Source: JAXGTD01 sp040775095 (lineage in GTDB: Bacteria > Pseudomonadota > Gammaproteobacteria > Chromatiales > Chromatiaceae). Taken from it: a stretch of DNA of 23,035 nt. The notes under the pieces are model-generated. The model saw only the letters and a program-made list of their open reading frames with translations, made no database searches and was not told the origin of the DNA. The position numbers and the translations under genes were made by a program. The stretch is from NCBI GenBank assembly GCA_040775095.1, contig JAXGTD010000059.1, positions 1-23,035 on the forward strand, in the 5' to 3' direction. Below, piece by piece: positions 1 to 7,360 of this stretch (the stretch's first letter is position 1; each line of letters starts with the position of its first letter).

Positions 1-81
1 CGCCTTCCCTGGCGTGGCTGCGTTTCGCCGCGTTGACCCATACGCAAGCGCATGGCGGGCGGCATTATTGCATCCCGCGGC

Positions 82-411
82 TCAGCCCATCATCCGATAG
101 TGCAGGTCGATCATGATCCACAGCGAGCCGGCGATGAAGATCCCCATCACCAGGGCCGTGAACAGGAATGTCATCAGGTTCCAGCGCTGCGCCGAGGACC
201 GGTCCATGTGCAGGAAGTAGTGCAGATGGACCAGGATCTGGACGACGGCCGCGCCGAAGACCCCGGCCAGGATGGCCCCCGGGGGGCCGACGTCGCCGAT
301 GACCATCCCAAAGGGTATGGCAGTCAGTGCGATGGAAAGGAGAAAACCGATAGCGTAGCCGCAGCGGCTGCCATGCGCCTCGCCGCCGATCAGACTCTGT
401 GCCTGTGTCAT
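82..411 (-). CDS. cyoD: Cytochrome bo3 ubiquinol oxidase subunit IV (CyoD)
   Basis: This is the small accessory subunit of the proton-pumping bo3 quinol oxidase in the inner membrane; in E. coli it helps CuB binding and assembly of subunit I. The 109-residue product has the family's three membrane helices (about residues 18-37, 43-65 and 78-101). The conserved stretch with His-Leu-His-Tyr-Phe-Leu-His sits at the end of helix 2. The start codon overlaps the cyoC stop by 4 bases (ATGA), and a GGGAG ribosome site lies just upstream inside cyoC, so the two are translationally coupled. It is the last complete gene of the operon before the window edge. Whether cyoE (haem O synthase) follows cannot be seen. 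Confidence 0.95.
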   Translation of the reverse strand: MTQAQSLIGGEAHGSRCGYAIGFLLSIALTAIPFGMVIGDVGPPGAILAGVFGAAVVQILVHLHYFLHMDRSSAQRWNLMTFLFTALVMGIFIAGSLWIMIDLHYRMMG

Positions 412-1025
412 TGCACCACTCCCAGCAGATAGACGACGGAGAACACCCCGATCCAGACAATATCCAGGAAGTGCCAGAAGACACTCAGGCGCAGCAGGCG
501 CCCCTGGACGGGCGTGGTCAACCCCTTGAAGGCCACCTGGGTGATCAGCACGGCCATCCAGATCAGACCGAAGCTCACGTGTGTGCCGTGGGTTCCCACC
601 AGGGTGAAGTAGGCGGAGAGGAACCCGCTTTGGTCAGGGCCGTGGCCCTCCAGGATCAGGCCGCGGAACTCGTGGATCTCCATCAGGACGAATCCCAGTC
701 CGAGCAGGAAGGTGACACCAAGCCAGCGCACCACCCGTGCGCGCCGCTGCTGTTGGAGGGCCAGCATGGCCAGTCCGTAGCTGGCGCTGCTCAGTAGCAG
801 CAGCAGGGTCTCGGTGGCGACATAGTTCAGATCGAACAGCTCCTTACCGGTGGGTCCACCGGCGAAGCTCCTCATCTGCACCGCGAAGGTGGCGAACAAC
901 GAGGAGAACAGGATCAGGTCGCTGAGGATGTATAGCCAGAAGCCGAAGGCTTGCGTCTCCTGGGCATCGTGGTGGCCGTGAGCCGCCTCATCGGCGGGGC
1001 CGATGGCATGTGCATGACTGGTCAT
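408..1025 (-). CDS. cyoC: Cytochrome bo3 ubiquinol oxidase subunit III (CyoC)
   Basis: Subunit III of the haem-copper quinol oxidase, a membrane protein that stabilises the complex and carries no metal. The 205-residue product is the normal size for the bacterial form. It begins with a His-rich soluble tail (residues 4-20) followed by five predicted helices. Visible family features are FGFWLYILSD at the start of helix 1, the conserved helix 3 region MEIHEF, and the THGTHVSFGL motif. It starts 3 bases after the cyoB stop codon and its own stop overlaps cyoD, so it is clearly one transcript with its neighbours. The ribosome site (AGGT) is weak, consistent with coupling to cyoB. Confidence 0.95.
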   Translation of the reverse strand: MTSHAHAIGPADEAAHGHHDAQETQAFGFWLYILSDLILFSSLFATFAVQMRSFAGGPTGKELFDLNYVATETLLLLLSSASYGLAMLALQQQRRARVVRWLGVTFLLGLGFVLMEIHEFRGLILEGHGPDQSGFLSAYFTLVGTHGTHVSFGLIWMAVLITQVAFKGLTTPVQGRLLRLSVFWHFLDIVWIGVFSVVYLLGVVQ

Positions 1026-1028
1026 GGG

Positions 1029-3071
1029 TTATACCTGCGGTGCGGGCTGCGTGTTGAGGGGAGGGGTAAGGCCAGGGCCGGGCTCTGAGGCTTGGGCCGA
1101 TGCGTTGGTCAGGGCCGCGAGTCGCTCGTTTTCCGTACGCTCCACCTCGGCGGCGGGAAGGACGAATTCGATATTGTCGTTGAACGATCGGGCCACGACG
1201 GTCAGCAGCATCCCAGCGGCGGTGGCGATGACCAGCCACCAGATGTGCCAGATCATGGCGAAGCCAAAGCAAAACGCGAGCACGCCCAGCACGAAGCCCA
1301 GCGAGGTGTTCCGCGGGAGTGGAATGTCGTGGTACCGGGCCGGGCGCTGGTAGGCCGTTCCGGTCTGCTTCATCTCCCAAAAGGCATCCAGGCCATGGAC
1401 GACTGGTGTCTCGGCAAAGTTGTAGACCGCCGGGGGTGAGGCGGTTGCCCATTCCAGGGTCCGGCCATTCCAGGGATCTCCAGTGAGGTCGCGGTTCTCG
1501 TTGCGCTCGCGGATGCTCACGGTGAGTTGCACGGCGAGAAAGACGATGCCAACGAGGATGACCGCCGCCCCGATGGCCGCGAGGATCAGCCAGGGCTGCC
1601 AGGCCGGGTCGGCGTAGTGCTCCATGCGCCGGGGCATTCCCATGAAGCCAAGCACGTACAGTGGCATGAAGGCGAGATAGAAACCCACCAGCCAGGCCCA
1701 GAAGGCGCGCTTGCCCCACTTCTCGTTCAGACGGAAGCCGAATGCCTTGGGGAACCAGTACATGTACCCCGCGAGGTAGCCGAACAAGGCGCCGGGGATC
1801 AGCATGTTGTGGAAGTGCGCCACCAGGAACAGGCTGTTGTGCAGAACGAAGTCCGCGGCAGGCACCGCGTGCATGACGCCGGTCATGCCTCCGACCGTGA
1901 ATGCGGAGAAGAACCCGATGGTGAAGAGGATGGGCGGCGTGAACTGCACGCGTCCCCGGTACATGGTGAAGAGCCAGTTGAAGATCTTCACCCCGGTGGG
2001 CACCGCGATGATCATGGTCGTGATGCCGAAAAAGGCGTTCACGTCTGCGTTCGAGCCCATGGTGAAGAAGTGGTGCAGCCAGACCGTGAAGGAGAGGATG
2101 CCGATGGCCATGGTGGCGTAGACCATGGTCTTATAGCCGAACAGGGGCTTCCCGGAGAAGGTGGCGACGACCTCGGAGAAGACGCCAAAAGCGGGCACGA
2201 TGAGGATGTAGACCTCGGGGTGGCCCCAAATCCAGAACAGGTTGAGGTACATCATCATGTTGCCGCCCAGGGCATTCGTGAAGAAATGCATCTCCGCGTA
2301 GCGGTCGAGGCCCAGGAGCGCCAGGGTGACGGTGATCACCGGGAAGGCGAGGATGATCAGCACGCAGGTCACCAGGGTGGTCCAGACGAACACGGGCATG
2401 CGCATGAAGCTCATGCCCGGGGCGCGCATCTTGACGATGGTGGCCATGAAGTTGATGGCGGTCAGCAGGGTGCCCAAACCCGAGAGCTGAATCGCCCAGA
2501 GCCAATAGTCCACGCCCGTGGATGGACTGTATTGGAGCTCGCTCAGGGGCGGATAGCCGGTCCAGCCCGCCTTGGAGAAATCGCCGATCGCCAGTGAGAC
2601 CATCACCAGCATCGCACCCGCGACGGTCAGCCAGAAGCTCACGGAGTTGAGAAAGGGGAAGGCGACGTCGCGGGCACCGATCTGTTGCGGTACGACGACG
2701 TTCCACAGGCCGACCAGGAACGGCATGGCCATGAACAGGATCATGATGGTGCCGTGGGCACCGAATATCTGGTCGAAGTGCTCCGGCGGCAGGTAGCCTT
2801 GGGACGTACCGTCCGCCAGCATTTGCTGGGTGCGCATCATGATGGCATCGGCGAAGCCGCGTACCAGCATCACCAGCGCCAGTACCACGTACATGACACC
2901 GATACGCTTATGGTCCACACTGGTGAGCCATTCGCGCCAGAGATAGCCCCACTTGCGGTAGCGGGTGATCAGACCCAGGATCACCAGGCCCAACAGGACA
3001 GAGAAGCCGACAGCGCCCATGATAATGGGGTTGTCGAATGGAATTGCGGAAAGGGTTAGCTTACCCAACAT
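1029..3071 (-). CDS. cyoB: Cytochrome bo3 ubiquinol oxidase subunit I (CyoB)
   Basis: Catalytic subunit: it oxidises ubiquinol, reduces O2 to water at the haem o3-CuB centre and pumps protons. The 680-residue sequence keeps E. coli numbering for the active residues. Haem b ligands are His106 and His421, the haem o3 ligand is His419, and CuB ligands are His284, His333 and His334, with the cross-linked Tyr288. The D-channel Asp135, Glu286 and K-channel Lys362 are present. The quinol-site residues Arg71, Asp75, His98 and Gln101 are all present, which supports a quinol rather than cytochrome c oxidase. It is slightly longer than E. coli CyoB (663 residues) because of a Pro/Ala-rich C-terminal tail. 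A GGAGG ribosome site lies 9 bases before the ATG. Confidence 0.98.
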   Translation of the reverse strand: MLGKLTLSAIPFDNPIIMGAVGFSVLLGLVILGLITRYRKWGYLWREWLTSVDHKRIGVMYVVLALVMLVRGFADAIMMRTQQMLADGTSQGYLPPEHFDQIFGAHGTIMILFMAMPFLVGLWNVVVPQQIGARDVAFPFLNSVSFWLTVAGAMLVMVSLAIGDFSKAGWTGYPPLSELQYSPSTGVDYWLWAIQLSGLGTLLTAINFMATIVKMRAPGMSFMRMPVFVWTTLVTCVLIILAFPVITVTLALLGLDRYAEMHFFTNALGGNMMMYLNLFWIWGHPEVYILIVPAFGVFSEVVATFSGKPLFGYKTMVYATMAIGILSFTVWLHHFFTMGSNADVNAFFGITTMIIAVPTGVKIFNWLFTMYRGRVQFTPPILFTIGFFSAFTVGGMTGVMHAVPAADFVLHNSLFLVAHFHNMLIPGALFGYLAGYMYWFPKAFGFRLNEKWGKRAFWAWLVGFYLAFMPLYVLGFMGMPRRMEHYADPAWQPWLILAAIGAAVILVGIVFLAVQLTVSIRERNENRDLTGDPWNGRTLEWATASPPAVYNFAETPVVHGLDAFWEMKQTGTAYQRPARYHDIPLPRNTSLGFVLGVLAFCFGFAMIWHIWWLVIATAAGMLLTVVARSFNDNIEFVLPAAEVERTENERLAALTNASAQASEPGPGLTPPLNTQPAPQV

Positions 3072-3153
3072 GTCGATTGGCCTCCAAGGCGATGCCTTGT
3101 TCTACGAAGAACGAGTTGGAAAAGATGCCGGACGGGATGTGGCCCCGACCGCC

Positions 3154-4131
3154 CTACATGGGCCCTGATGAATTGCCAGACATCCGCGGTTCCTGGTCTG
3201 ACTGACCTGGCGTGCGGACGTTTTCTCCGGTCGGCATCGGCATCGGTTCCGGCATGGACATCTGTTGCTGCATCGACATCTGGTCGGGCATCGACATGTA
3301 CTTGCCAATGATCGAGTCGAACAGTTTGGGCGAGACGCTGGAGTAGTACGCGACCGCGGAATGGACGGCCGGCTTCTCCAGCTGGGCGAGCTGGGCCTGA
3401 TCCAATGTGTCCGGCGACTGCTTCACCTGCTCAACCCAGCGGTCGAATTCCTCCTGGGAGACCGCGAGCGCGTCGAAGTGCATCTGGGAGAAGCCGTTGC
3501 CGCTGTATTGGGTATTTTCACCCAGGTAGTTGCCGGGCGCATCCGCTTGCAGGTTCAGGCGGGTCTCCATCCCTGCCATCGCATAGATCTGGCTGCCGAG
3601 CTGGGGAATGAAGAAGGCGGTCATGACGGTGTCCGAGGTGATGCGTAGACTCAAGGGCGTATTGATCGGAAACACGAGTTGGTTCACCGTGGCGATACCG
3701 CGCTGGGGATAGATAAATAGCCATTTCCAATCCATCGAAATGACCTCGACCTCTACCGGTGGCACCGTTGATGCGATCTGCTTGTAGGGATCCAGACGGT
3801 GGCTGGAGATCCATACCAGAACACCGAGGGCCATGACGATCAGCGCCGGTACCACCCACACGACCGCCTCAAGTGCGTTCGAATGGGTCCAGCCCGGGCT
3901 GTAGGTCGCCTTGGTATTGCTGGCGCGGTAGTGCCAGGGTATCCAAAGCGACAGCAGGATGACCGGGACCACCACGATCAGCATCAGACCGGCAGCCTGT
4001 AAGATGACGGTACGCTCGGCATCGCCGATCGGACCTTTTGGTTCCAGCACGATCAGGTCGCTGCATCCGCCAAGCAGTGGCAATAGCACCGCCACCATGA
4101 TCCAGAAAATGAAGAGTCGTTTTTTTCGCAT
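3154..4131 (-). CDS. cyoA: Cytochrome bo3 ubiquinol oxidase subunit II (CyoA)
   Basis: Subunit II, a membrane-anchored cupredoxin-fold lipoprotein. I chose the ATG at 4131 (325 residues) because AGGAG lies 9 bases upstream and the product then starts with a lipoprotein signal ending in the lipobox LLGGC (Cys22). The open frame itself extends 48 codons further upstream. Two helices anchor it (about residues 31-55 and 72-92). The cupredoxin domain contains DWKWLFIYP and YSGNGFSQMHF. The CuA cysteines of cytochrome c oxidases are absent, as expected for a quinol oxidase. The C-terminal ~45 residues are Met/Pro/Gln-rich, with repeated MSMP-like units. E. coli CyoA also ends in a Met/His-rich tail, but this one has almost no His. 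It is the first gene of the cyoABCD operon. Confidence 0.95.
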   Translation of the reverse strand: MRKKRLFIFWIMVAVLLPLLGGCSDLIVLEPKGPIGDAERTVILQAAGLMLIVVVPVILLSLWIPWHYRASNTKATYSPGWTHSNALEAVVWVVPALIVMALGVLVWISSHRLDPYKQIASTVPPVEVEVISMDWKWLFIYPQRGIATVNQLVFPINTPLSLRITSDTVMTAFFIPQLGSQIYAMAGMETRLNLQADAPGNYLGENTQYSGNGFSQMHFDALAVSQEEFDRWVEQVKQSPDTLDQAQLAQLEKPAVHSAVAYYSSVSPKLFDSIIGKYMSMPDQMSMQQQMSMPEPMPMPTGENVRTPGQSDQEPRMSGNSSGPM

Positions 4132-4695
4132 CCGATACTGCTCCTGTTTATGCTTATAGTCGCCAAGGATGTAGATGTCTGACCTCGGCATCGAGGACTC
4201 CGCGACTGCCTCCCGTTCCCATCTGCAATGTGGATGTCCCGCCATGGACTTGGCGCGGATGGGGATGACGGGCAAACAAAGGACGGATTGATCTGGCTAC
4301 TGCCCAGAACGTACAAGGCCCTGTTCCAGTCCATCTCTTGCGATACTGATCGAATGCCGTCCTGGCATGGGACCGGTCCGCGGCTTGAAAATGCCGCCTC
4401 CAATTCGCCCCGCTTTTCGTCGCTTCGGCGACCGAAAACGGCCGGGTCATCCATGGCCCGGACCAAGAACGTCTTGGATCAGCCTTTCCGTATGGTTTGA
4501 ATCAGTCCGCGACCCCGGGAGATTGCGCCCTGGGTTGCCCCTTTCTCAACGACGCAAGGTTGTTGAAAAGGTCTGGCCATCCTTGGCCGGCCCAGGAACA
4601 CCCCAGCCTGCGCATTTCTGAGAGACCGCTCCTCAGGTCTCCTCTGTCCGCGACCGGCTGGCGCTCCGATCCATGGGGAGCGGCTCAATTCGGGT
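4132..4695. other. Intergenic region between cyoA and hdeA
   Basis: About 560 bases with no convincing gene. It must hold the cyo promoter (minus strand) and the 3' end of the hdeA transcript, but I could not pick a convincing -35/-10 pair by eye. It contains a strong UUCG hairpin at 4414-4438 and a smaller hairpin with 6-base arms (GAGACC/GGTCTC) at 4622-4627 and 4636-4641. The short open frames here have no family resemblance and no ribosome sites. Confidence 0.6.
4414..4438. other. Stable UUCG-loop hairpin between hdeA and cyoA
   Basis: Arms TTTTC-GTCGC and GCGAC-(C)-GAAAA enclose a TTCG tetraloop; only one bulged C interrupts ten base pairs. It lies downstream of hdeA and about 280 bases upstream of the cyoA start, on the path of both minus-strand transcripts. 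No run of T follows the stem in either direction, so it is not a textbook intrinsic terminator. It could act as a transcript-end stabiliser or a leader structure of cyoA mRNA. The structure is seen; its role is inferred. Confidence 0.45.
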
Positions 4696-5001
4696 TCAGA
4701 AGTGTTTCTTGAGCTTCTCCCAGAACGAGGCCTTGGGAGTTTCCTTGCATTCCGTCACGAGCACGGGGATCAGCTCGTCGGTCTCGGCGATATCGACCGC
4801 CGCGTCAACCGGCTTGCCCTTGCGGTTGAAGCCTTCGGCCCAGTAGACCACCTTGGGTTGAACCAGGTCGTCCAGAGCGACGAACTCTTCGCACTTCATC
4901 TTGGTCGGTTGGTGCGTTCCTGCCAGGGCCGGAGCCGCCATGCCGATGGAGATCAATGCGCCGCTCAGAACGGCAATGGTTACGCGGGAACTTGTTCTCA
5001 T
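4696..5001 (-). CDS. hdeA: HdeA/HdeB-family periplasmic acid-stress chaperone
   Basis: The 101-residue protein has a clear Sec signal peptide (residues 1-27, cleavage after APALA-G) and a mature domain of about 74 residues. The domain contains KMKCEEFVALDDLVQPKVV and two cysteines (Cys37, Cys85). These match the HdeA layout, in which a single disulfide links the start and end of the domain. HdeA-type proteins are small periplasmic chaperones that unfold and become active at low pH. AGGAG sits 7 bases before the ATG. The gene stands alone, upstream of the cyo operon and on the same strand, with a 564-base gap. The family call rests on motif spacing, so the exact role (acid chaperone or other envelope protein) is less sure than the fold. 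Confidence 0.8.
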   Translation of the reverse strand: MRTSSRVTIAVLSGALISIGMAAPALAGTHQPTKMKCEEFVALDDLVQPKVVYWAEGFNRKGKPVDAAVDIAETDELIPVLVTECKETPKASFWEKLKKHF

Positions 5002-5439
5002 TTCTCTCTCCTGGTTGGGTGAATGAGTGATCGGACAGACTGCGAGCCTAGGTCCTGTTCATCACGGCGAGGATGAGCAGGTGTTGCCGCGCATCGGCGC
5101 GGGGTTGGGGACATGAAAGCCTTGTTTGGTGATTAGCGCTATTCCTCAGCTGGACCGCCTCTTACCGTCCATGGCACTGGGTCCCGACTTCCTGCCGGGA
5201 TGACTGGACACGACGTGACGCCTGTGCCCGTTAGTCCGGCTTGGATACCGGACACCAGGGTCAGGGATGAGTACTTTGCAACCCCGGCTGAGCTTCGACG
5301 CGAATCGCCCCTTGTTTTGATCTCTGCAGATCCGGAGTCGGCCCGAAATCCGAACGCTACGATGCCCGGATTGGGGCATGTTCAGGGGCCGATCACCGTT
5401 GAAGTGGGTGGGGCGTCCCTGCCCCGGTTGGGAGACTCG
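5002..5439. other. Intergenic region with dispersed repeat, no gene seen
   Basis: Between hdeA and the FimV-like gene. Its centre is copy A of the ~195-base structured repeat (5128-5322). Two small hairpins follow on the FimV-gene side: ATGCCC/GGGCAT arms at 5362-5379 and GGGGC/GCCCC arms at 5410-5425. Either could mark the 3' end of the FimV-like gene, but neither has a T tract. The hdeA promoter should lie at its left end. Confidence 0.55.
5128..5322. repeat. Dispersed structured repeat, copy A
   Basis: This 195-base stretch closely matches 16412-16603 in the same orientation, from GGTGATTAGCGCTATTCC at the left edge to TTTGATC at the right. Inside are two hairpins in opposite sense, as in mosaic REP/BIME-type elements. 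The first (5185-5201) has arms TCCCGAC/GCCGGGA with one mismatch; the second (5234-5253) has perfect arms GTCCGG/CCGGAC. No open frame is shared between the copies, so it is a noncoding repeat rather than a gene remnant. Confidence 0.8.
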
Positions 5440-6444
5440 TTAACTCGCATTTCCCTCGGCGGCGTCATCGGCTGGCGTCGTGGGCTGCGATGGTTGCGTG
5501 GAGGCTGTCATCGACTCGTGGCGGCACTTCCAGACGACGACGCCGGCGATTACCGCGACGATGGCCGCGATGACAAACCAGCCGAGCCACAGGTACGGCG
5601 TGATCCGTGCCCACACGCGTGACCACGCGGCACCGGCCTGGGCTGTCGGTTCCTCAGAGGGCGTGGCGGTTGGCGCCGTGGCGGCCGCGGGTGCCTCGAG
5701 CTTCGGCTGCGTAGCCGGCGTGGACGCGGGGGCTGGTGCCGTCGCCGCGGCCGGGGCCCCCACTGCCTTGGCCTGGGCCGGTGCGGCTGCCGTGGGCGCG
5801 GTGGCTGGCGGCGGCGTGGTGGTCGCGGCCGGGGCCGCGGGTGCCTCGCCTTGGGGCGATGTAGCGGGTGGGGACGCGGGAATTGGCGCCGTGGTCGCGG
5901 CCGGGGACGCTGGTGCCTCGGGCTTGGGCGGCGTAGCCGGCGGGGACGCGGGCGGTGCTGCCGTGGTCGTGGCCGGGGCTAGCGGTGCCTCGGCCTTGGG
6001 TGGCGCGGCTGGTTCCGGCGCGAGCGCTGGCGGCGTGGCTTGCGCTTGGGCTTGCGAGGAGGTTGGCGCTACCTCGCTGACCGGGGGGCAGACGAAGGGT
6101 TTCCCGGTCTGTCGGTGATGCTTCCACTCCTGGAGCTGGCGCGCGAACTCGCGCTCGGCATCGGCTCGATCCAGGACCTCGACATCCGCCAACGCGGGCA
6201 CGCTCAGCACGCTCCCGATCTCAAGGGGGGCATTGGCGTTACACGGATACTCGAACGCCTGAGGATTGGCGCGGAGCAGGGCCAGCATGATCTGGTCGGT
6301 GCTGACACCCTGACCCGGATACAGATGCTTGGCGATTTCCCATAGGTCCTCGCCGGCGCGCACTGGGCCATAGGTGGTCTGCGCATGGGCGGCAACGCCC
6401 GCGGCAAGCAGCGCGAGGGCAAGCAGTTGTGCAGGGCGCTTCAT
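5440..6444 (-). CDS. FimV-like LysM protein with Pro/Ala-rich stalk and C-terminal membrane helix
   Basis: The 334-residue product has a Sec signal peptide (1-22, AHA-Q). A FimV/TspA N-terminal domain follows (about 24-90), with YGPVRAGEDLWEIAK and MLALLRANPQAF, which includes the LysM-like core that contacts peptidoglycan. A short Arg/Glu-rich segment (92-112) leads to a low-complexity Ala/Pro/Thr region (about 137-268). A single membrane helix (about 285-305) and a short hydrophilic tail end the protein. True FimV proteins are far longer and carry a cytoplasmic TPR domain, which is missing here, so this is a mini-FimV. It may anchor or organise an envelope machine at the cell wall, but no pilus or secretion genes are nearby. 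A GAGGAG ribosome site lies 10 bases before the ATG. Confidence 0.8.
   Translation of the reverse strand: MKRPAQLLALALLAAGVAAHAQTTYGPVRAGEDLWEIAKHLYPGQGVSTDQIMLALLRANPQAFEYPCNANAPLEIGSVLSVPALADVEVLDRADAEREFARQLQEWKHHRQTGKPFVCPPVSEVAPTSSQAQAQATPPALAPEPAAPPKAEAPLAPATTTAAPPASPPATPPKPEAPASPAATTAPIPASPPATSPQGEAPAAPAATTTPPPATAPTAAAPAQAKAVGAPAAATAPAPASTPATQPKLEAPAAATAPTATPSEEPTAQAGAAWSRVWARITPYLWLGWFVIAAIVAVIAGVVVWKCRHESMTASTQPSQPTTPADDAAEGNAS
5695..5997 (-). repeat. Degenerate ~72-75-base tandem repeat coding for a Pro/Ala stalk
   Basis: Inside the FimV-like gene, residues 150-250 are about four degenerate units of 24-25 residues, each beginning near K-x-E-A-P-A and ending near P-A-S-x-P-A-T-x-P. 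The DNA repeats in the same register (GGTGCCTCG... GGCCGGGG... on the plus strand). Such in-frame repeats usually change length by slippage or recombination and act as flexible spacers across the periplasm. Confidence 0.75.
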
Positions 6445-7088
6445 CTATTTGTTGCTCCTCGACTCCGGTGGCGTCGGGCAGATGGACAATCTCCCGATGG
6501 CGATGCGGGCCAGGAGCGGCATTCGGGCAGCGATCGACTGGGTCCTCATGGTTCAAGTCCTCCGAGTTATACGTTGTGGCGTCGCGGCCATGTGACGGGG
6601 CTTCCACGCGGAGCGAGTGCCCACGCGTTCAACTGCCATAAGCGATTCCAATGCCAAACTCCGGGGCCGCACGCGGGCGGGGGGCTGGCGGCCCATGGAG
6701 GCCTTGATCGCATCCGTTTCGTGGAGCGGATCATGTGCCAGTCCGGTTAGGTGAATTCGAAAACGTTAATATATTTAATCCGTTATGCTGGATGGACCCG
6801 GGGGGCGTGTCCGACCCGGACGCGGGCGCGTCGCGGGCACACTATTTGTTGCGAACCAGCGTGCCGGGGATTTTGGGCCGTGAAATCCACCAGTCCGGTG
6901 GATTTCAACCAATCGCCACCCGTGGGTTGGTACCTGCCAGGCCTGGGTCGGGCGCGGCGCTATGGGCCGGTGGCATGCCTGTGAGCGACCCGCGGTCGTC
7001 CGCGTGATGGAATGATGTCTGGCGCTTTACTTGTGATGTGCTGGGTGTTCATAATCACTGGCATGATGCAAATATCGATGTTCTCGGT
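6445..7088. other. Divergent intergenic region upstream of the XRE/Hyf-like operon
   Basis: About 640 bases without a credible gene, lying between the divergent FimV-like gene and the XRE gene, so both promoters should be here. An AT-rich island at 6760-6790 stands out from the GC-rich surroundings and is a plausible core promoter region for either side. A long perfect dyad lies at 6881-6907. A shorter inverted repeat (ATCA-6-TGAT) sits at about 7054-7067, just before the XRE start. Short open frames between 6735 and 7007 show no family resemblance. Confidence 0.5.
6881..6907. promoter_or_regulatory. 27-base dyad with 11-base perfect arms
   Basis: Arms TGAAATCCACC and GGTGGATTTCA flank a 5-base centre (AGTCC). 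It lies 181 bases upstream of the XRE start and about 435 bases upstream of the FimV-like start. No T tract follows on either strand, which argues against an intrinsic terminator. A symmetric operator for the downstream XRE regulator or another dimeric protein is possible. The symmetry is seen; the role is inferred. Confidence 0.45.
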
Positions 7089-7358
7089 ATGATTACGTCC
7101 ATCCAGATTCGTGCCGCCAGGGCGCTGCTTGGTATGGACCAGCGCCGTCTTGCCGAGGCATCTGGCCTGTCGTTGCCGACCATACAGCGCATGGAGGCCA
7201 GCGACGGTCAGGTGCGCGGCAATGTCGACTCGCTAGTCAAGCTGGTCGACGCGTTGGAGAAGGCGGGCGTGGACTTGATCGGCGAGGGTGCCGTCAGTCA
7301 TGGCGGGGGAAGAGGTGTGCGGCTGAAGTCGCCGGCCTCACCAGAGGATAAGCCCTGA
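7089..7358 (+). CDS. Small XRE-family (Cro/cI-type HTH) transcriptional regulator
   Basis: The 89-residue protein is almost entirely one helix-turn-helix domain (residues 5-55): IRAARALLGMDQRRLAEASG, then LSLPTIQRME as the turn and recognition helix. A short helix (VDSLVKLVDALEKAGVDLI) and a disordered tail follow. I chose ATG 7089 because the sequence upstream of it in the frame (from 7038) does not look like coding sequence; the ribosome site is weak with either choice. It ends 2 bases before the hyfB-like ATG, so it is the first gene of that operon and probably controls it, including itself. No ligand domain is present. Confidence 0.85.
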   Translation: MITSIQIRAARALLGMDQRRLAEASGLSLPTIQRMEASDGQVRGNVDSLVKLVDALEKAGVDLIGEGAVSHGGGRGVRLKSPASPEDKP

Positions 7359-7360
7359 GC

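Noticed and set aside
1..65. Possible start of another minus-strand gene after cyoD (ATG at 65 or 53, open to the window edge)
   Set aside because: Fewer than 22 codons, no good ribosome site and no resemblance to cyoE or any other family; cannot be judged from this window.
1527..2597. 356-codon frame antisense to cyoB
   Set aside because: Shadow of cyoB; Glu/His/Gly-rich translation typical of the antisense frame of a membrane protein gene.
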